Positions 1-8,906 are shown, counted from the stretch's first letter. The stretch is 64,000 nt of DNA from Aminiphilus circumscriptus DSM 16581 (GCF_000526375.1 NZ_JAFY01000002.1:620001-684000), one strand, 5' to 3'. Notes: generated by a model from the sequence alone, not told the origin. Made by a program: numbers and translations.

Positions 1-694
1 ATTCCACGAAGGAGCAGATGCCTCCCTCGTAGGCGTAGGTGGTCTCCTTTTCCTGTCGGAGATCCCGAAGGCAGATGGCCACACCGGGCGAGAGGAAGGC
101 CAGTTCCCGGAGGCGCGCGCTCAGGACTTCCCAAGAGAAGTCGATGGTATCGAAAATCTCGGAATCGGGAAGGAAATGCACTTTGGTCCCCGTGCGTTCC
201 GTGTCTCCCGCCGGTTCGAGCGGGCGTTGGGCGATACCCCGCTCGTAGCGCTGGCACCATTCCTTGCCGTTGCGCCAGATCGTGAGGGAGAGCCATTCCG
301 AGAGGGCGTTCACCACGGACACACCCACGCCGTGCAAGCCCCCCGAGACTTGGTAGGACTTCTTGTCGAACTTGCCGCCCGCGTGAAGTACGGTGAGCAC
401 CACTTCCGCCGCGGATTTCCCCGTCTGGGGATGGATGTCCACGGGGATGCCCCGTCCGTTGTCCTCGACGGAGACGCTGTTGTCCGGATGGATGGTCACT
501 TCGACCCGGTTGCAGTAGCCCGCGAGGGCTTCGTCGAGAGCATTGTCCACCACCTCGTAAACGAGATGGTGAAGTCCTCTCGGTCCCGTGTCGCCGATGT
601 ACATGCCGGGGCGTTTTCGAACCGCCTGGAGTCCCTCGAGGATCTGAATATCCTTTGCTGTATACTGCTGTGCCGCTTCCGTTGCCGCGCTCAT
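1..694 (-). CDS. gyrB: DNA gyrase subunit B, N-terminal part (runs off window)
   Basis: About 231 residues are visible; the rest lies beyond position 1. This is the GHKL ATPase domain of the type II topoisomerase that introduces negative supercoils. Visible motifs are [10 protein letters not shown] near residues 27-35, the ATP/Mg-binding box [10 protein letters not shown] near 47-56, EDNGRGIP near 77-84 and [15 protein letters not shown] near 118-132. The start is the ATG at 694, preceded by GAGGAGGT, which overlaps the end of the upstream remB-like gene. GyrB is preferred over ParE because of that neighbour (remB precedes gyrB in many Firmicutes) and the GyrB-like [16 protein letters not shown] stretch. 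Partial only because of the window edge. Confidence 0.95.
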   Translation of the reverse strand, partial: MSAATEAAQQYTAKDIQILEGLQAVRKRPGMYIGDTGPRGLHHLVYEVVDNALDEALAGYCNRVEVTIHPDNSVSVEDNGRGIPVDIHPQTGKSAAEVVLTVLHAGGKFDKKSYQVSGGLHGVGVSVVNALSEWLSLTIWRNGKEWCQRYERGIAQRPLEPAGDTERTGTKVHFLPDSEIFDTIDFSWEVLSARLRELAFLSPGVAICLRDLRQEKETTYAYEGGICSFVE

Positions 695-700
695 GCCGCG

Positions 701-907
701 CTACCTCCTCGAAAAATGGGAAGCCTTGGCTGCGAGGGCCGCTTCCCGAACGAAATTCCGATGCCGTTTCGCCAGGGTCCTGGGAGTGAAGCCCGTGGCC
801 ATGACGGTTCCATCCCGGAGAACAACGGCGGTCTCGCCCTCGTCGCGCACAAGAGCCACCACGCGACCCAGATGGATCAGGTCGTCCCCTTCGAGAGGAA
901 GAAACAT
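701..907 (-). CDS. remB: RemB-like DUF370 protein
   Basis: 68 residues, translated just before gyrB with only 6 nt between stop and gyrB start, so the two are co-transcribed. The sequence (MFLPLEGDDLIHLGRVVALV..., then a Gly-Thr turn and a basic TLAKRH segment) follows the pattern of the DUF370/RemB family, small DNA-binding regulators usually encoded between recF and gyrB. Recognition is from pattern and gene order, not strong identity. An upstream in-frame ATG would add 30 residues rich in Cys/Phe. The ATG at 907 is chosen because GAGGAGG lies 7 nt upstream and because the longer form would begin beyond the -10 element at 971-976. Confidence 0.7.
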   Translation of the reverse strand: MFLPLEGDDLIHLGRVVALVRDEGETAVVLRDGTVMATGFTPRTLAKRHRNFVREAALAAKASHFSRR

Positions 908-970
908 GTTCACCGCCTCCTCGGAATGGAGAGAAAGGAAAAATGCACAACTGGAGATGTTTCTCCATAG

Positions 971-979
971 ATTATAGCA
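971..979 (-). promoter_or_regulatory. Extended -10 promoter for remB-gyrB
   Basis: On the minus strand the sequence reads TGCTATAAT: a perfect -10 hexamer with the upstream TG of an extended -10. No good -35 is visible 16-18 bp upstream, which is usual for extended -10 promoters. It lies about 65 bp before the remB start and partly overlaps the terminator of the upstream operon. Confidence 0.6.
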
Positions 980-1036
980 AAAAACAAGCCCCATCACCGA
1001 AGGCGGGGTGTTTTCTCCCGCATCCGGTGATGGGGC
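977..1036 (-). terminator. Intrinsic terminator of the chemoreceptor/STAS operon
   Basis: Perfect 12-bp inverted repeat: GCCCCATCACCG at 988-999 pairs with 1025-1036. On the minus strand the stem is followed by TTGTTTTTTG. It sits about 50 bp past the STAS gene stop. Confidence 0.85.
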
Positions 1037-1084
1037 GTCGGATCGTTTCAGTCCGATGGGTGTTCGGAGTAGCGTTGTTCTCGT

Positions 1085-1387
1085 TCAGGAGATGGTGAAG
1101 ACCTTGGTGAGGCGCGTGAGTTCGAAGAGTTCCTGCACGGTGCCGTGCAGGCCTCTGATGGTCACGCCGCCTCCGCGCTGAACGCAGCGCTTGTGGATGG
1201 AAATGAGCACTCCCATGCCGGAGCTGTCGATGTACTCGAGGCCCGACAAGTCCACCACGACGTTCTTGCCGTCGTTTCCCAGGGCTTCAAGGGCTTTCTC
1301 CCGCAGTTGGGAGGCATCCTCCACGTACATGTGTCCCGAGACGGAAATGTGAATGCCTGAAGTGTCCTTGTGAACGGTAAGCTTCAT
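1085..1387 (-). CDS. STAS-domain anti-sigma factor antagonist
   Basis: 100 residues, a single STAS domain of the SpoIIAA/RsbV type. The phosphorylation loop EYIDSSGMGVL (residues 51-61, Ser55/Ser56) is intact. In the family, the unphosphorylated antagonist binds an HPK-like anti-sigma kinase and releases that kinase's target. Such a kinase is encoded two genes upstream in the same operon (3862-4275), so the two probably form a partner-switching pair. The start at 1387 is preceded by GGGAGG; a longer reading frame from 1435 has no ribosome-binding site. 31 nt separate it from the chemoreceptor stop. Confidence 0.88.
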   Translation of the reverse strand: MKLTVHKDTSGIHISVSGHMYVEDASQLREKALEALGNDGKNVVVDLSGLEYIDSSGMGVLISIHKRCVQRGGGVTIRGLHGTVQELFELTRLTKVFTIS

Positions 1388-1418
1388 CTGTGCATTCCTC
1401 CCTGGTGGTGCCTCGTGG

Positions 1419-3800
1419 TTATGCCCTCCGGGCATGTCGGCGAATGAGTCGGTTCAACAGTGCGATGACCTTTTCCGAGTGCTGTTCCAGGTTGCGCAGG
1501 GCCTTTCGCGCTCCGGAAAGATCCCCTTCCTGGTAGGCCGCGGCCGCTTCCGCCGCGGCAATGTGCACGGCCTTATGGGGTTCGTCGAGAGCGGTGAAAA
1601 GCGGGTCCGCAGCGAGTTCCTGTCCCGGGCCGAAATACCAGGTGCCGAGGAGGCAGTGCCGATGGGAGGTGACATCCTCGGGGCGCACCGTTTCAAGTCC
1701 CTCGAGCATATACTGGATGCGCATCTTCCAGAGAAGGTGATCCGATTTGGCTCTCTGGAGAATCTGTTCGGAGGTGAGGGCGGACGTGTCCGTCTCCACC
1801 TTGAAGCGGGCCGTTCCCTCGTGAAGTCCCTGGGCCAGGGCGGCCACCTCTTCCGCGGCGGTGGAAACGGTCTCGATGGCCGCGGTGGTCTGTTCTGTCG
1901 CGGAGGCCACCTGGTGAGCGTGATCGTTGGTCTTCTCCATGATGGAAGCCATGCTGTCGATGATCTCCACGATCTTCTCCGACGTGGCCACCTCCTCGCC
2001 GGCGACGTTGAGGATCTGGCGCACGCTCTCCACCGTGGAGGTCACGGCGCCGAGGATCTGTTCCAGTGCGTCGCCGCTTCGGCGGATCTGATCCGCTCCC
2101 AGGTCCGCCTCGCCGGAACTCTTCTCCATGGAATGCACGGCAAGGGTCGCCTCGTGGCCCACCTTGACGATGTTCGTGGTCACGTCGGCGGCTCCGCGGT
2201 TGGATTCCTCGGCGAGCTTGCGCACTTCTTCGGCGACGACGGCGAAGCCGCGCCCCGCCTCACCCGCCCGGGACGCCTCGATGGCGGCGTTCAGGGCGAG
2301 AAGGTTTGTCTGCTTTGCGATGCCCGTGATCGTGCCTGCGATGGTCTGGATCTGCTGCGTATAGCCGTTGAGGGTGGTGATGACCTCCCGCGTCTCCCGA
2401 ACCTGGTCACGGAGGTTGCCCATGAGATGTACCGCCTCGTCCACGGTGGCCTGCCCCTGTCTGGCGGTGCCCATGGTGACGTCGGACTTTTCCAGAGCGT
2501 GCTCCGCCTGGGTCCGAGATATCTGGAGGAGCGACGAGAGTTCCAGGAGATCCTTGGAAGCCTGAATGACCGAGGCCTCGCCCTTATTCACGCCCTCCGC
2601 CACGTCGGCAATGCTCCGGCTGATATGTTCCGCCGTGGCGGAGACCTGCTCCAGCGACGCGGCCATTTCCTCCGATGAGGCGGACATTTCCTCCACGGCT
2701 TTCTTGATCATTCCCACGAGCCGGCTTTGGTGATGGATCATGAGGTTGAAGGAGGCGTACAGTTCGCCGATTTCGTCGTTTGTGTCCACGATGCCCCGTA
2801 CCGTGAGATCTCCTCCTCCCGCGGCGGCCATGAGGCGCTGGAGTGTCCTGATGGGGCGCACGAATCCGGCGACGCTGCAAAAGATGACGCCCCCGGAGAC
2901 AAGCAGAATCGCCAGGGATGCGAGCCCTACCCGGAGGATGGCGGCAGTCCTGGCATTCTCGTAGGACGTGGTGGGAAGTGCCGCCTGGACGACGCCGAGA
3001 GGTTTGCCGTCGGGACCGGTGAGCGGTGCAGTACAACTGAGGAAAGAGGTGCCCCCAAGCGTGAGGTGTCCCCGGAGAGTGCTCCCCTCGGAAAGAGCGC
3101 GTGCCTCGGGCGTTCCCTCCGCGAAGGTCATCGAAGGGGGGATCGCTCCGTCTCCAAAGGTGGAGGCCACGATCTCCTTGCCAAGGGAGAGGGCGAACTC
3201 CACGCCGAAGAGGCGCTTCGCCTCTTTCACAAGGCTGTTGCTGCTCGCCACGATTCCCGTGGAAAGCGCTCCCACAAGGTTACCCGACTCGTCCCGAAGG
3301 GGAACCCCAGCGCGCACGGAGAGACGCACGACCTTCCCTTCCTCCAGAAAGGCTCCGGAGCGCCCCTGCATCGCTTCCCGGATATTCGCCTGCCCGGCGA
3401 TGCTGTCGTCCGGGGCGGGACGTTTCTCCGGCTCGTGGGCGCGGACGAGAACCTTCCCCTGGGGGTCCGTGACCACCAGATATTCCATGCCGCTCGCCTT
3501 GAGGAGGAACACTGCCCGGTCACGCACCTCCTCGAAGGTGCCCGACGCGACGGCGCGCACGAGGACGGGATCGGCTGCCATCAGCGAGGCCGTTTCGAGG
3601 GCGTGCGTCTTCTTGTTCTCGAGAAAGGCGAGGAAGCGCAGGGCATTGCGTTCCGCCCTGCCTGCCGTCTCGTCGTACATGGAGGAGGTCGTGGTGCCGA
3701 TGGCGAGAGCGGCGACGGCGGCGACGGCGACGACGAGGAGGAGGAGAAAGCCGAGGGAGAATTTCCACTGCAGGCGTTTCAGAATCTTCTTCATGAACAT
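1419..3800 (-). CDS. Methyl-accepting chemotaxis protein with C-terminal CZB domain
   Basis: 793 residues. N-terminal membrane helix (about 12-36), periplasmic Cache-like sensor region, second helix (about 286-314), HAMP, then the methyl-accepting coiled coil with the conserved tip [20 protein letters not shown] and [15 protein letters not shown]. The last ~100 residues carry a chemoreceptor zinc-binding (CZB) pattern: [25 protein letters not shown] and a later EPHKAVH. CZB domains bind zinc through a 3-His/1-Cys site. The ATG at 3800 is chosen because GGAGGTGA lies 9 nt upstream; the GTG at 3812 overlaps that Shine-Dalgarno. It lies between an anti-sigma-type kinase and a STAS protein, an unusual setting for a chemoreceptor. 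Confidence 0.93.
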   Translation of the reverse strand: MFMKKILKRLQWKFSLGFLLLLVVAVAAVAALAIGTTTSSMYDETAGRAERNALRFLAFLENKKTHALETASLMAADPVLVRAVASGTFEEVRDRAVFLLKASGMEYLVVTDPQGKVLVRAHEPEKRPAPDDSIAGQANIREAMQGRSGAFLEEGKVVRLSVRAGVPLRDESGNLVGALSTGIVASSNSLVKEAKRLFGVEFALSLGKEIVASTFGDGAIPPSMTFAEGTPEARALSEGSTLRGHLTLGGTSFLSCTAPLTGPDGKPLGVVQAALPTTSYENARTAAILRVGLASLAILLVSGGVIFCSVAGFVRPIRTLQRLMAAAGGGDLTVRGIVDTNDEIGELYASFNLMIHHQSRLVGMIKKAVEEMSASSEEMAASLEQVSATAEHISRSIADVAEGVNKGEASVIQASKDLLELSSLLQISRTQAEHALEKSDVTMGTARQGQATVDEAVHLMGNLRDQVRETREVITTLNGYTQQIQTIAGTITGIAKQTNLLALNAAIEASRAGEAGRGFAVVAEEVRKLAEESNRGAADVTTNIVKVGHEATLAVHSMEKSSGEADLGADQIRRSGDALEQILGAVTSTVESVRQILNVAGEEVATSEKIVEIIDSMASIMEKTNDHAHQVASATEQTTAAIETVSTAAEEVAALAQGLHEGTARFKVETDTSALTSEQILQRAKSDHLLWKMRIQYMLEGLETVRPEDVTSHRHCLLGTWYFGPGQELAADPLFTALDEPHKAVHIAAAEAAAAYQEGDLSGARKALRNLEQHSEKVIALLNRLIRRHARRA

Positions 3801-3861
3801 GACCGATGTCACCTCCGAAAGTCTCTCGCGGGGCGCTGTCCTAGGATCTGCGCTGTCTGTG

Positions 3862-4275
3862 TCATGTGGAGGAGCGGCGTTTTCGCAGCGTCACCTCGTT
3901 TCCGGCGGCACTGAACGTGACCTCGTCGGCGCAGTGGGCCATGATGTGAAGTCCGCGTCCCGATTCCTTCAGCGCCAGCGCCTCGTGAAGGAGAAATTCT
4001 TTCGGGCTCTGGGGAAAACCAGGCCCCTGATCGCGCACGACGACCAGCACATCCGCATCCGTCCATTCCACGATGAGCGTGACCAGATGAAGAACGCCAT
4101 TTCTTCGACCGTGAAAGAGGGCGTTGTTCACGGCCTCGTTCACGGCGACGAAGAGCAGCATGCCCTCTTCGGGGAAAAGTCTGTTCAGCAATGCAAGGAG
4201 TTCCTCTCTCAGGGGAGCGAACGCCTCAAGGGTATTGAATGTGTAGGTTCTTCGGCGGAATTCGTCTCTCGTCAT
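3862..4275 (-). CDS. RsbW/SpoIIAB-like anti-sigma serine kinase
   Basis: 137 residues, one GHKL-type HATPase_c domain. N box [12 protein letters not shown] (residues 45-56), G1 box RDQGPGFP (81-88) and G2 box SGRGLHIM (106-113) are all present. Family members phosphorylate a STAS antagonist or sequester a sigma factor. First gene of an operon with the chemoreceptor (61 nt downstream) and the STAS protein. The start at 4275 follows GAGGGGAG; a longer frame from 4464 runs through the promoter and the preceding gene and is rejected. No sigma factor is encoded nearby, so its output target is unknown. Confidence 0.88.
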   Translation of the reverse strand: MTRDEFRRRTYTFNTLEAFAPLREELLALLNRLFPEEGMLLFVAVNEAVNNALFHGRRNGVLHLVTLIVEWTDADVLVVVRDQGPGFPQSPKEFLLHEALALKESGRGLHIMAHCADEVTFSAAGNEVTLRKRRSST

Positions 4276-4311
4276 TCTCCCCTCACTCCGTCCGGTGTGT
4301 CTATGGACAGA

Positions 4312-4320
4312 ATTATAACA
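4312..4320 (-). promoter_or_regulatory. Extended -10 promoter for the kinase-chemoreceptor-STAS operon
   Basis: The minus strand reads TGTTATAAT, a perfect -10 with the extended TG, 37 bp before the first gene. The surroundings are A+T-rich, but no clear -35 is seen. Confidence 0.6.
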
Positions 4321-4347
4321 AAATAATAACAAAGATGTGGAAAGTGA

Positions 4348-4379
4348 ACAGAAAAGGGCGGCGGCATGCGCCGTCGCCC
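4348..4379 (-). terminator. Intrinsic terminator after the MoaD-like gene
   Basis: On the minus strand a GC-rich stem (GGGCGACGGCG pairing with CCGCCGCCC, one mismatch, loop around CATG) is followed by TTTTCTGTT. It ends the AOR operon just before the promoter of the next operon. Confidence 0.75.
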
Positions 4380-4420
4380 CTAGAGACGGGGAGCGGAGTC
4401 GCCTCCGGCGTCTCTCAATC

Positions 4421-4693
4421 TCAGCCTCCGCCCACCACGGGGAAGATGGAGATTTCGTCGCCATCCTTGAGAGGCGTGTCGCCGCCTCCCGTGTGGGCGA
4501 TGTGGCGGCCGTTCACGAGAACGATGAGTTCTCCCGAGACGTCGTCCCCTTCGAGGACTTTCGTGCGGAACGCGTCGCCGTACCGGTCGGCCAGGACGTG
4601 CAGAAGAGTTTTTACGGACGGAGCCGGAGGGAGCTCGATCTGCCGCTCCTTCGTCATGTCCCGGATCAGACTGAAGAACGTCACTCGTATCAA
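4421..4693 (-). CDS. MoaD/ThiS-family sulfur-carrier-like protein
   Basis: 90 residues with a beta-grasp fold pattern (MIRVTFFSLIRD at the start; VLVNGR and LKDGDEISIFPVVGGG at the end). The C-terminal Gly-Gly tail, which is adenylated and thiocarboxylated in MoaD, is present. The start is a TTG at 4693; the typical MoaD N-terminus (MIRV-FF) supports it although the Shine-Dalgarno is weak. It lies 21 nt after the AOR stop, and small MoaD-like genes commonly accompany tungsten AOR genes, probably for pyranopterin cofactor sulfur transfer. Confidence 0.85.
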   Translation of the reverse strand: MIRVTFFSLIRDMTKERQIELPPAPSVKTLLHVLADRYGDAFRTKVLEGDDVSGELIVLVNGRHIAHTGGGDTPLKDGDEISIFPVVGGG

Positions 4694-4714
4694 GGGGAGC
4701 CCGCCCTTTTCAGT

Positions 4715-6511
4715 TCAGAGGGAAAGCCCGAGTTCGGCGAGCTTCTCCTTCGTGGGAATGCCCTGGGCATCCCATCCTCGGAGCGTGTAATACTCGGGGA
4801 TGATTTCTTTCACCCGGCTCAGTTTGCCCTTTGCGGGGCCCTCGGGAATGGGTTCTTCCAGGAGGCGTTTCGGCAGCGTGTCGTCCTTGGCAGGGTCCAG
4901 ACCCTCCCGGAGGTTGAAGAGACGCTCCAGGTTCCAGATGCGGTCGCCGCAGGCCATGATCTCCTCGGTGGTTCGCTCCAGCCCCGTCACGTTCCGGAGG
5001 ATCGTCGCGTAGTCGTCGGCGCCGAGGGCGAAGGAGGTGAAGAGGCACATGCCCGTGGAGTCGATGACGGCGGTGAGATCGTGGAAGATCTTGCCCCACT
5101 GGGCCTTGCCCTCGATCTCCCAGGGATCGAGCTTCTGGGGTACGCCAAGGACTTCCGGCGAGATGAGGTAGCCCCGAACATGGCAGGCGCCGCGGTTGCT
5201 CACCGCATAGGTGAGGCCGATCCCCTGGACGCCTCGGGGGTCATAGGCGGGAAGCTCCTGTTTTTTCACGGAGATGGAGAACTCGGGATGGCCGAAGGCC
5301 TCGCAGAGGCGGTAGCTTCCCAGGGCGAGCTTCTTGCCGAGTCCTTGGGCGCGGCCCATCTTCTCGACCCAGTACAGAAGTGCCTCTTCCGAGCCGAACC
5401 GGAGCGCCGGGCCGCCTTCGAGTTCCGCCTCGGGAAGATGGCCCTTCTCGTAGAGTTCCATGGCGGCGGCGATGGTGGTTCCCGCGCTGATCGTATCCAA
5501 CCCGAGTTTGTTGCAGAGGAAATTCGCCTTGATGATCGCGGGGAGTTCCTCGATGCCGCAGTCACCGCCGAAGCACCAGATGGACTCGTACTCGGGGCCC
5601 TCGCCCTCGAGATCGTCCACTTTCGTCACCCGTCCGCAGGCGATGGGGCAGGCGAAACAGCCGCGCTTTCCCGTGAGGTATTTCTCCGCCAGGGTCTCTC
5701 CGGCCTGTTTCTCCGCCTCGGTCATGTAAGCGCTCTGGAAGTTCTTGTAGGGATAGCTGCCGATCCCGTTCACCACGTTCACGAGCACCGCCGTGCCGTA
5801 GGTGGGAAGCCCCTGGCCGGTGACGCCGTGTTCCTTGATCTTCTGCATGACGCCACGAAGAGTTTCCTTGAGCGCCTCCGGAGCGGCTGGGGTCACGGTG
5901 CCCGAGCCCCGGACGACCACGGCCTTGAGATTTTTGGATCCCATGACGGCTCCCACGCCGCTCCGTCCGGCGGCGCGGTGCTTGTCGTTCATCACGCAGG
6001 CGATGAGGGAGAGTTGTTCTCCCGCGGGGCCGATGCAGGCCACCTTGGCCTTGTCGTCCCCCACCGCTTGGATGAGCGCGTCCGTGGTGACGTCCACGTC
6101 CTTGCCCCAGAGTTCCGACGCGTCCCGGAGTTCCACCGTGTCGTCCTTGATCCAGAGGTACGCGGGCTTTTCGGCCTTGCCCTCCAGGACGAGATAGGCA
6201 TAGCCCGCCCGGGCTAGTTCGGCTCCCCAGAACCCCCCGCTGTTGCTCGAGGCGATGAGCCCCGTGAGAGGGCTTTTGGTGACGACCATATAGCGTCCTC
6301 CCGTAGGAACGTTGGTGCCGCTCAGGGGGCCGAGGGCGAAGACGAGCTTGTTCTCCGGAGAAAGGGGATCGACCTTCGGCGTCAGCTCCTCGTAAAGGAG
6401 GCGCGTGGCGTATCCTCTGCCGCCGATGAAATCCTTCAGCCACTCCTGGCGGAGTTCCTCGCGCGCGATGGTTCCCGTGGAAAGGTTCACTCGCAGCAAT
6501 GCCTTGGACAT
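4715..6511 (-). CDS. Tungsten-containing aldehyde:ferredoxin oxidoreductase family protein
   Basis: 598 residues, the usual length of the AOR family, which oxidises aldehydes to carboxylates with ferredoxin as acceptor. Motifs: GGRGYATRLLY near 30-40, pterin-binding AGRSGVGAVMGSKNLKAV (181-198), 4Fe-4S ligands GCFACPIACG (Cys285, Cys288, Cys292) and a likely fourth ligand in GMCLF (Cys489). The ATG at 6511 has GGAAGGAG upstream; the longer frame to 6622 adds a low-complexity basic stretch. Upstream is a radical SAM protein of the type linked to tungsten-enzyme maturation, and downstream is a MoaD-like gene. The substrate cannot be told from sequence; amino-acid-derived aldehydes are a reasonable guess. 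Confidence 0.93.
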   Translation of the reverse strand: MSKALLRVNLSTGTIAREELRQEWLKDFIGGRGYATRLLYEELTPKVDPLSPENKLVFALGPLSGTNVPTGGRYMVVTKSPLTGLIASSNSGGFWGAELARAGYAYLVLEGKAEKPAYLWIKDDTVELRDASELWGKDVDVTTDALIQAVGDDKAKVACIGPAGEQLSLIACVMNDKHRAAGRSGVGAVMGSKNLKAVVVRGSGTVTPAAPEALKETLRGVMQKIKEHGVTGQGLPTYGTAVLVNVVNGIGSYPYKNFQSAYMTEAEKQAGETLAEKYLTGKRGCFACPIACGRVTKVDDLEGEGPEYESIWCFGGDCGIEELPAIIKANFLCNKLGLDTISAGTTIAAAMELYEKGHLPEAELEGGPALRFGSEEALLYWVEKMGRAQGLGKKLALGSYRLCEAFGHPEFSISVKKQELPAYDPRGVQGIGLTYAVSNRGACHVRGYLISPEVLGVPQKLDPWEIEGKAQWGKIFHDLTAVIDSTGMCLFTSFALGADDYATILRNVTGLERTTEEIMACGDRIWNLERLFNLREGLDPAKDDTLPKRLLEEPIPEGPAKGKLSRVKEIIPEYYTLRGWDAQGIPTKEKLAELGLSL

Positions 6512-6686
6512 GTTCCCACTCCTTCCCTGCCTCACTCTTCCGCCTTTTGGGGCGGAACTGTTTTCCCTGGGTCTTTCGAGCATCTCTCGTCTCTTGCAGC
6601 TCTTCATTTCGGGGGCCTTCACTCTCGTTCCTGTCTGTGGGGATACGATTTCTTCTCGTTCTCAGCTCTTCTGTCGCGCCACCTCC

Positions 6687-7808
6687 TCAGGGGCACCGCA
6701 CGAGATTGCGGTCCCAGAGACAGTCGCTGCATGCCGGAGAATCACCCCAGCAGTCACTCTCGGTGGTTTTGGGATATTCGCACACGGGAAGCAGGTGGCA
6801 GTCCAGGCAGGAGGCGTAGAGAGCCCGCCGGAGGCGCCACCGGAAACTTACGTAGCGCTCGTCGTCCCAGATCGCTGGGAGGGAACGTTCTTTCAGGGAA
6901 CCGAAGGAGGCGGCCACCACGCTCTTTTCTCGCCCAAGGACCCATTCGGGATAGGTGTGGGCCAGCCGGTAGCAGGGCACCACGGCGCCGTCGGAACGGA
7001 TCACGGCGCTTTCGGAGCGCACGAAATTGCAGTGCTTTTCCGAGGAAAGGGCGAATCTTGGCAGCAGGGCCGTCACGCCCGCCCGTTGACAGGCGACGAA
7101 AATCTTCCGCTGAAGTCGCGCCTCCTCCTCCAGGGAGAGGGGATAGAGGACGAGTTGCGTCAATTCTTTCGTCAGGGGAACGAGATTGCTCATGGAGAGC
7201 ACCGTCACTCCCACGGAGGAGAGCGTTGCGGGGATATCCGCCGCATGGTCCACATTGGATCTGGTGAGGACGAAGGCGGCACGGAGTTCCGGAAGCAAAC
7301 GCCCGGCGCGTTTTTTCTCTTCCTGGAGCATGCGGAACGTTTCCAGATGTGCCGCCGCCAGGGTCTCCCGCCCGGGAAGGAGCGCCTGTTCCGCCTCGAA
7401 GGAAATGTCCACCGCGTCCACGCCGAGCGCCACCAGTTCGCGGGCCATCTCCCGGGTCACGAGCGTTCCGTTTGTGGTGAGGGAGACGCGCAGGCCCCGC
7501 GCCTTGGCGCAGCGTACCGCGTCGAGAAAGCGCGGATGCACCAGTGGTTCTCCGAGTCCGGCGAAGTGAAAGGTCTCCAGGTGGGGAAAATCGCCGACGG
7601 ACTGAAGAAGATTTTCGTAGACGTTCCAGTCCAGATCACCCTCGCCGTCCTTCCGGAAGAGGCGGAAGCACATGGGGCAAAACAGATTGCACCGGGAGCT
7701 CAGCTCGAGATAGAGCTTCCGGAGACGTCGGTCCCGTGGAATGAAGATGATGCTGTCTTCCAGAGAAAATCGGGCCCCCGACGTGGAGTCCATGGGGAAA
7801 TCGTTCAC
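6687..7808 (-). CDS. Radical SAM protein, probable tungsten-enzyme cofactor maturase
   Basis: 373 residues. The radical SAM cluster motif CNLFCPMC (Cys40, Cys44, Cys47) is followed by a TIM-barrel-like region (FAGLGEPLVHP, LTTNGTL) and a Cys-rich C-terminus of SPASM type (about ten Cys from residue ~288 onward, including CLDCHLLPVC and CSDCLWDRNLVRC). Radical SAM/SPASM proteins next to AOR genes are annotated as tungsten-cofactor oxidoreductase maturases; the context fits here. The start is the GTG at 7808, with GAGGAGG 5 nt upstream; the ATG at 7793 has no Shine-Dalgarno. 175 nt separate it from the AOR start. Confidence 0.85.
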   Translation of the reverse strand: MNDFPMDSTSGARFSLEDSIIFIPRDRRLRKLYLELSSRCNLFCPMCFRLFRKDGEGDLDWNVYENLLQSVGDFPHLETFHFAGLGEPLVHPRFLDAVRCAKARGLRVSLTTNGTLVTREMARELVALGVDAVDISFEAEQALLPGRETLAAAHLETFRMLQEEKKRAGRLLPELRAAFVLTRSNVDHAADIPATLSSVGVTVLSMSNLVPLTKELTQLVLYPLSLEEEARLQRKIFVACQRAGVTALLPRFALSSEKHCNFVRSESAVIRSDGAVVPCYRLAHTYPEWVLGREKSVVAASFGSLKERSLPAIWDDERYVSFRWRLRRALYASCLDCHLLPVCEYPKTTESDCWGDSPACSDCLWDRNLVRCP

Positions 7809-8317
7809 GCGTTCCTCCTCTTTTTTCTCTCGCTCTTTTTGCGCCTTGGACGGGGGATGGAAACGCGAGAAGGGAGGCCCTCGAGGGCCTCCCTTCTTTG
7901 CGAATCCGGCAGGCGGAAAGATTACTCCTTCCACCCATTGCCCGTAGCGCCTCGGAGAGGTGCGACGGGTCGAAGGTGCGTTTATTCTGCTTGGGATCTC
8001 TTGCTCATGCGAACAATTTATTTTATTTGGAAAGCATAGCATGTCTTCCCTTTCCTGACAAGATGATGGAAGCCGGAAGCGTGGATATCATTTTTTTGCA
8101 GAGGAGCTGCGGCGTCATTTCGGAAAGCTCCGAAAGAACGGGTTTTCTCAATCCGGAACGTGCATTTCCAGTGCGTTCCGGATTGAGGAGTCGTGCCGTG
8201 AAATGCCTACCGTGTTTTATCGTTGAAGCCGTCAAAAAAGAAAAAAGAACGCGATTTCTCGAGGAAAGATTCGAATATGACGATCTATTTTTCGGAGAAG
8301 AGTGATGGCGATCTTTT
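7809..8317. other. Divergent intergenic region with two strong hairpins
   Basis: No convincing gene between the radical SAM gene and the Hsp20 promoter. Two large inverted repeats stand out: a 26-bp perfect palindrome at 7870-7895, and a 14-bp perfect stem (8147-8160 with 8174-8187) that extends inward by G-T and G-C pairs. Neither is followed by a T tract on either strand, so they are not simple terminators. They may be leader structures or operator palindromes. Confidence 0.6.
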
Positions 8318-8369
8318 TTGACCAAAACTGATATTTGACTAATACTAACCTTTTGACTATCCTTTGACC
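8318..8369 (+). promoter_or_regulatory. Hsp20 promoter with four TTGAC repeats
   Basis: TTGACT at 8335-8340, a 17-bp spacer and TATCCT at 8358-8363 form a sigma-70-type promoter. TTGAC occurs four times (8318, 8335, 8353, 8364), spaced 17, 18 and 11 bp, so a second promoter (TTGACC 8318 / AATACT 8341) or a repeated operator is possible. No CIRCE element is present. Confidence 0.55.
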
Positions 8370-8384
8370 ATCACGAGGGAAAAC

Positions 8385-8400
8385 CGCCGGAAATCCGGCG
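8385..8400 (+). promoter_or_regulatory. Small hairpin in the hsp20 5' leader
   Basis: Six-bp perfect stem CGCCGG / CCGGCG with an AAAT loop, between the promoter and the Shine-Dalgarno. It does not include the ribosome-binding site, so it is not a typical ROSE-type RNA thermometer. Confidence 0.4.
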
Positions 8401-8431
8401 AACAATACGAGAACGAAGGAGGAGGAGCACC

Positions 8432-8860
8432 ATGAAAAATCTTGTACGGTATTCCAGACCAGCGCCCATGAGTCTCATGCCCGAGGTTGACGAGTTCTTC
8501 AGGAGTTTTTCGGATCTCTTCAATGCGGCGAACACGTCCCTGCCGGTGGAGATGTACGAAGAGAACGGCGAAGTGGTCGTTTCCTTGGATGTGCCGGGAA
8601 TCGATCCCGACAAGATCGAGGTTCGGGCTTTTCCCGATCGGCTCCTCGTCCGGTCGAGCCAGGAGACGGCGGAGGAGTGCCCCGAAGGACGGACCTACCA
8701 CTGTCGGAAACGGGCGACGAAGGTCAACTACAGCATTGCCGTGCCCGCAGAGGTGGATCCCGAAAAGGTGCGGGCTTCCGTGAAGAACGGCGTCATGACA
8801 ATCCGTCTTGCCCGGAAGGAGCGCGACGAGGGGCGGGTTGTGGAAATCAAAAACGAGTGA
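8432..8860 (+). CDS. Hsp20 family small heat-shock protein
   Basis: 142 residues. A short N-terminal arm (residues 1-35) precedes an alpha-crystallin domain (about 36-135) with the expected VSLDVPGIDPDKIEV strand region and the GVMTIRL motif near residue 120. ATP-independent chaperone that holds unfolding proteins. The start has a strong AAGGAGGAGG Shine-Dalgarno. Single-gene unit with its own promoter and terminator. The family C-terminal I-x-I tail motif is replaced by a short VVEIKNE end. Confidence 0.93.
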   Translation: MKNLVRYSRPAPMSLMPEVDEFFRSFSDLFNAANTSLPVEMYEENGEVVVSLDVPGIDPDKIEVRAFPDRLLVRSSQETAEECPEGRTYHCRKRATKVNYSIAVPAEVDPEKVRASVKNGVMTIRLARKERDEGRVVEIKNE

Positions 8861-8874
8861 CGGAGGAATGTGCC

Positions 8875-8906
8875 GAGAGAGGGGCGACGCACGCCCCTCT
8901 CTCTTT
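8875..8906 (+). terminator. Intrinsic terminator of hsp20
   Basis: Perfect 12-bp stem (GAGAGAGGGGCG at 8875-8886 with 8892-8903), 5-nt loop, then TTTG. Fifteen bases after the stop codon. Confidence 0.85.

Noticed and set aside
7870-7895. 26-bp palindrome as a terminator
   Set aside because: No T tract on either strand and no gene that would end there; left as an unexplained structure.
8385-8400. RNA thermometer for hsp20
   Set aside because: The hairpin does not sequester the Shine-Dalgarno and lacks a ROSE-like sequence.
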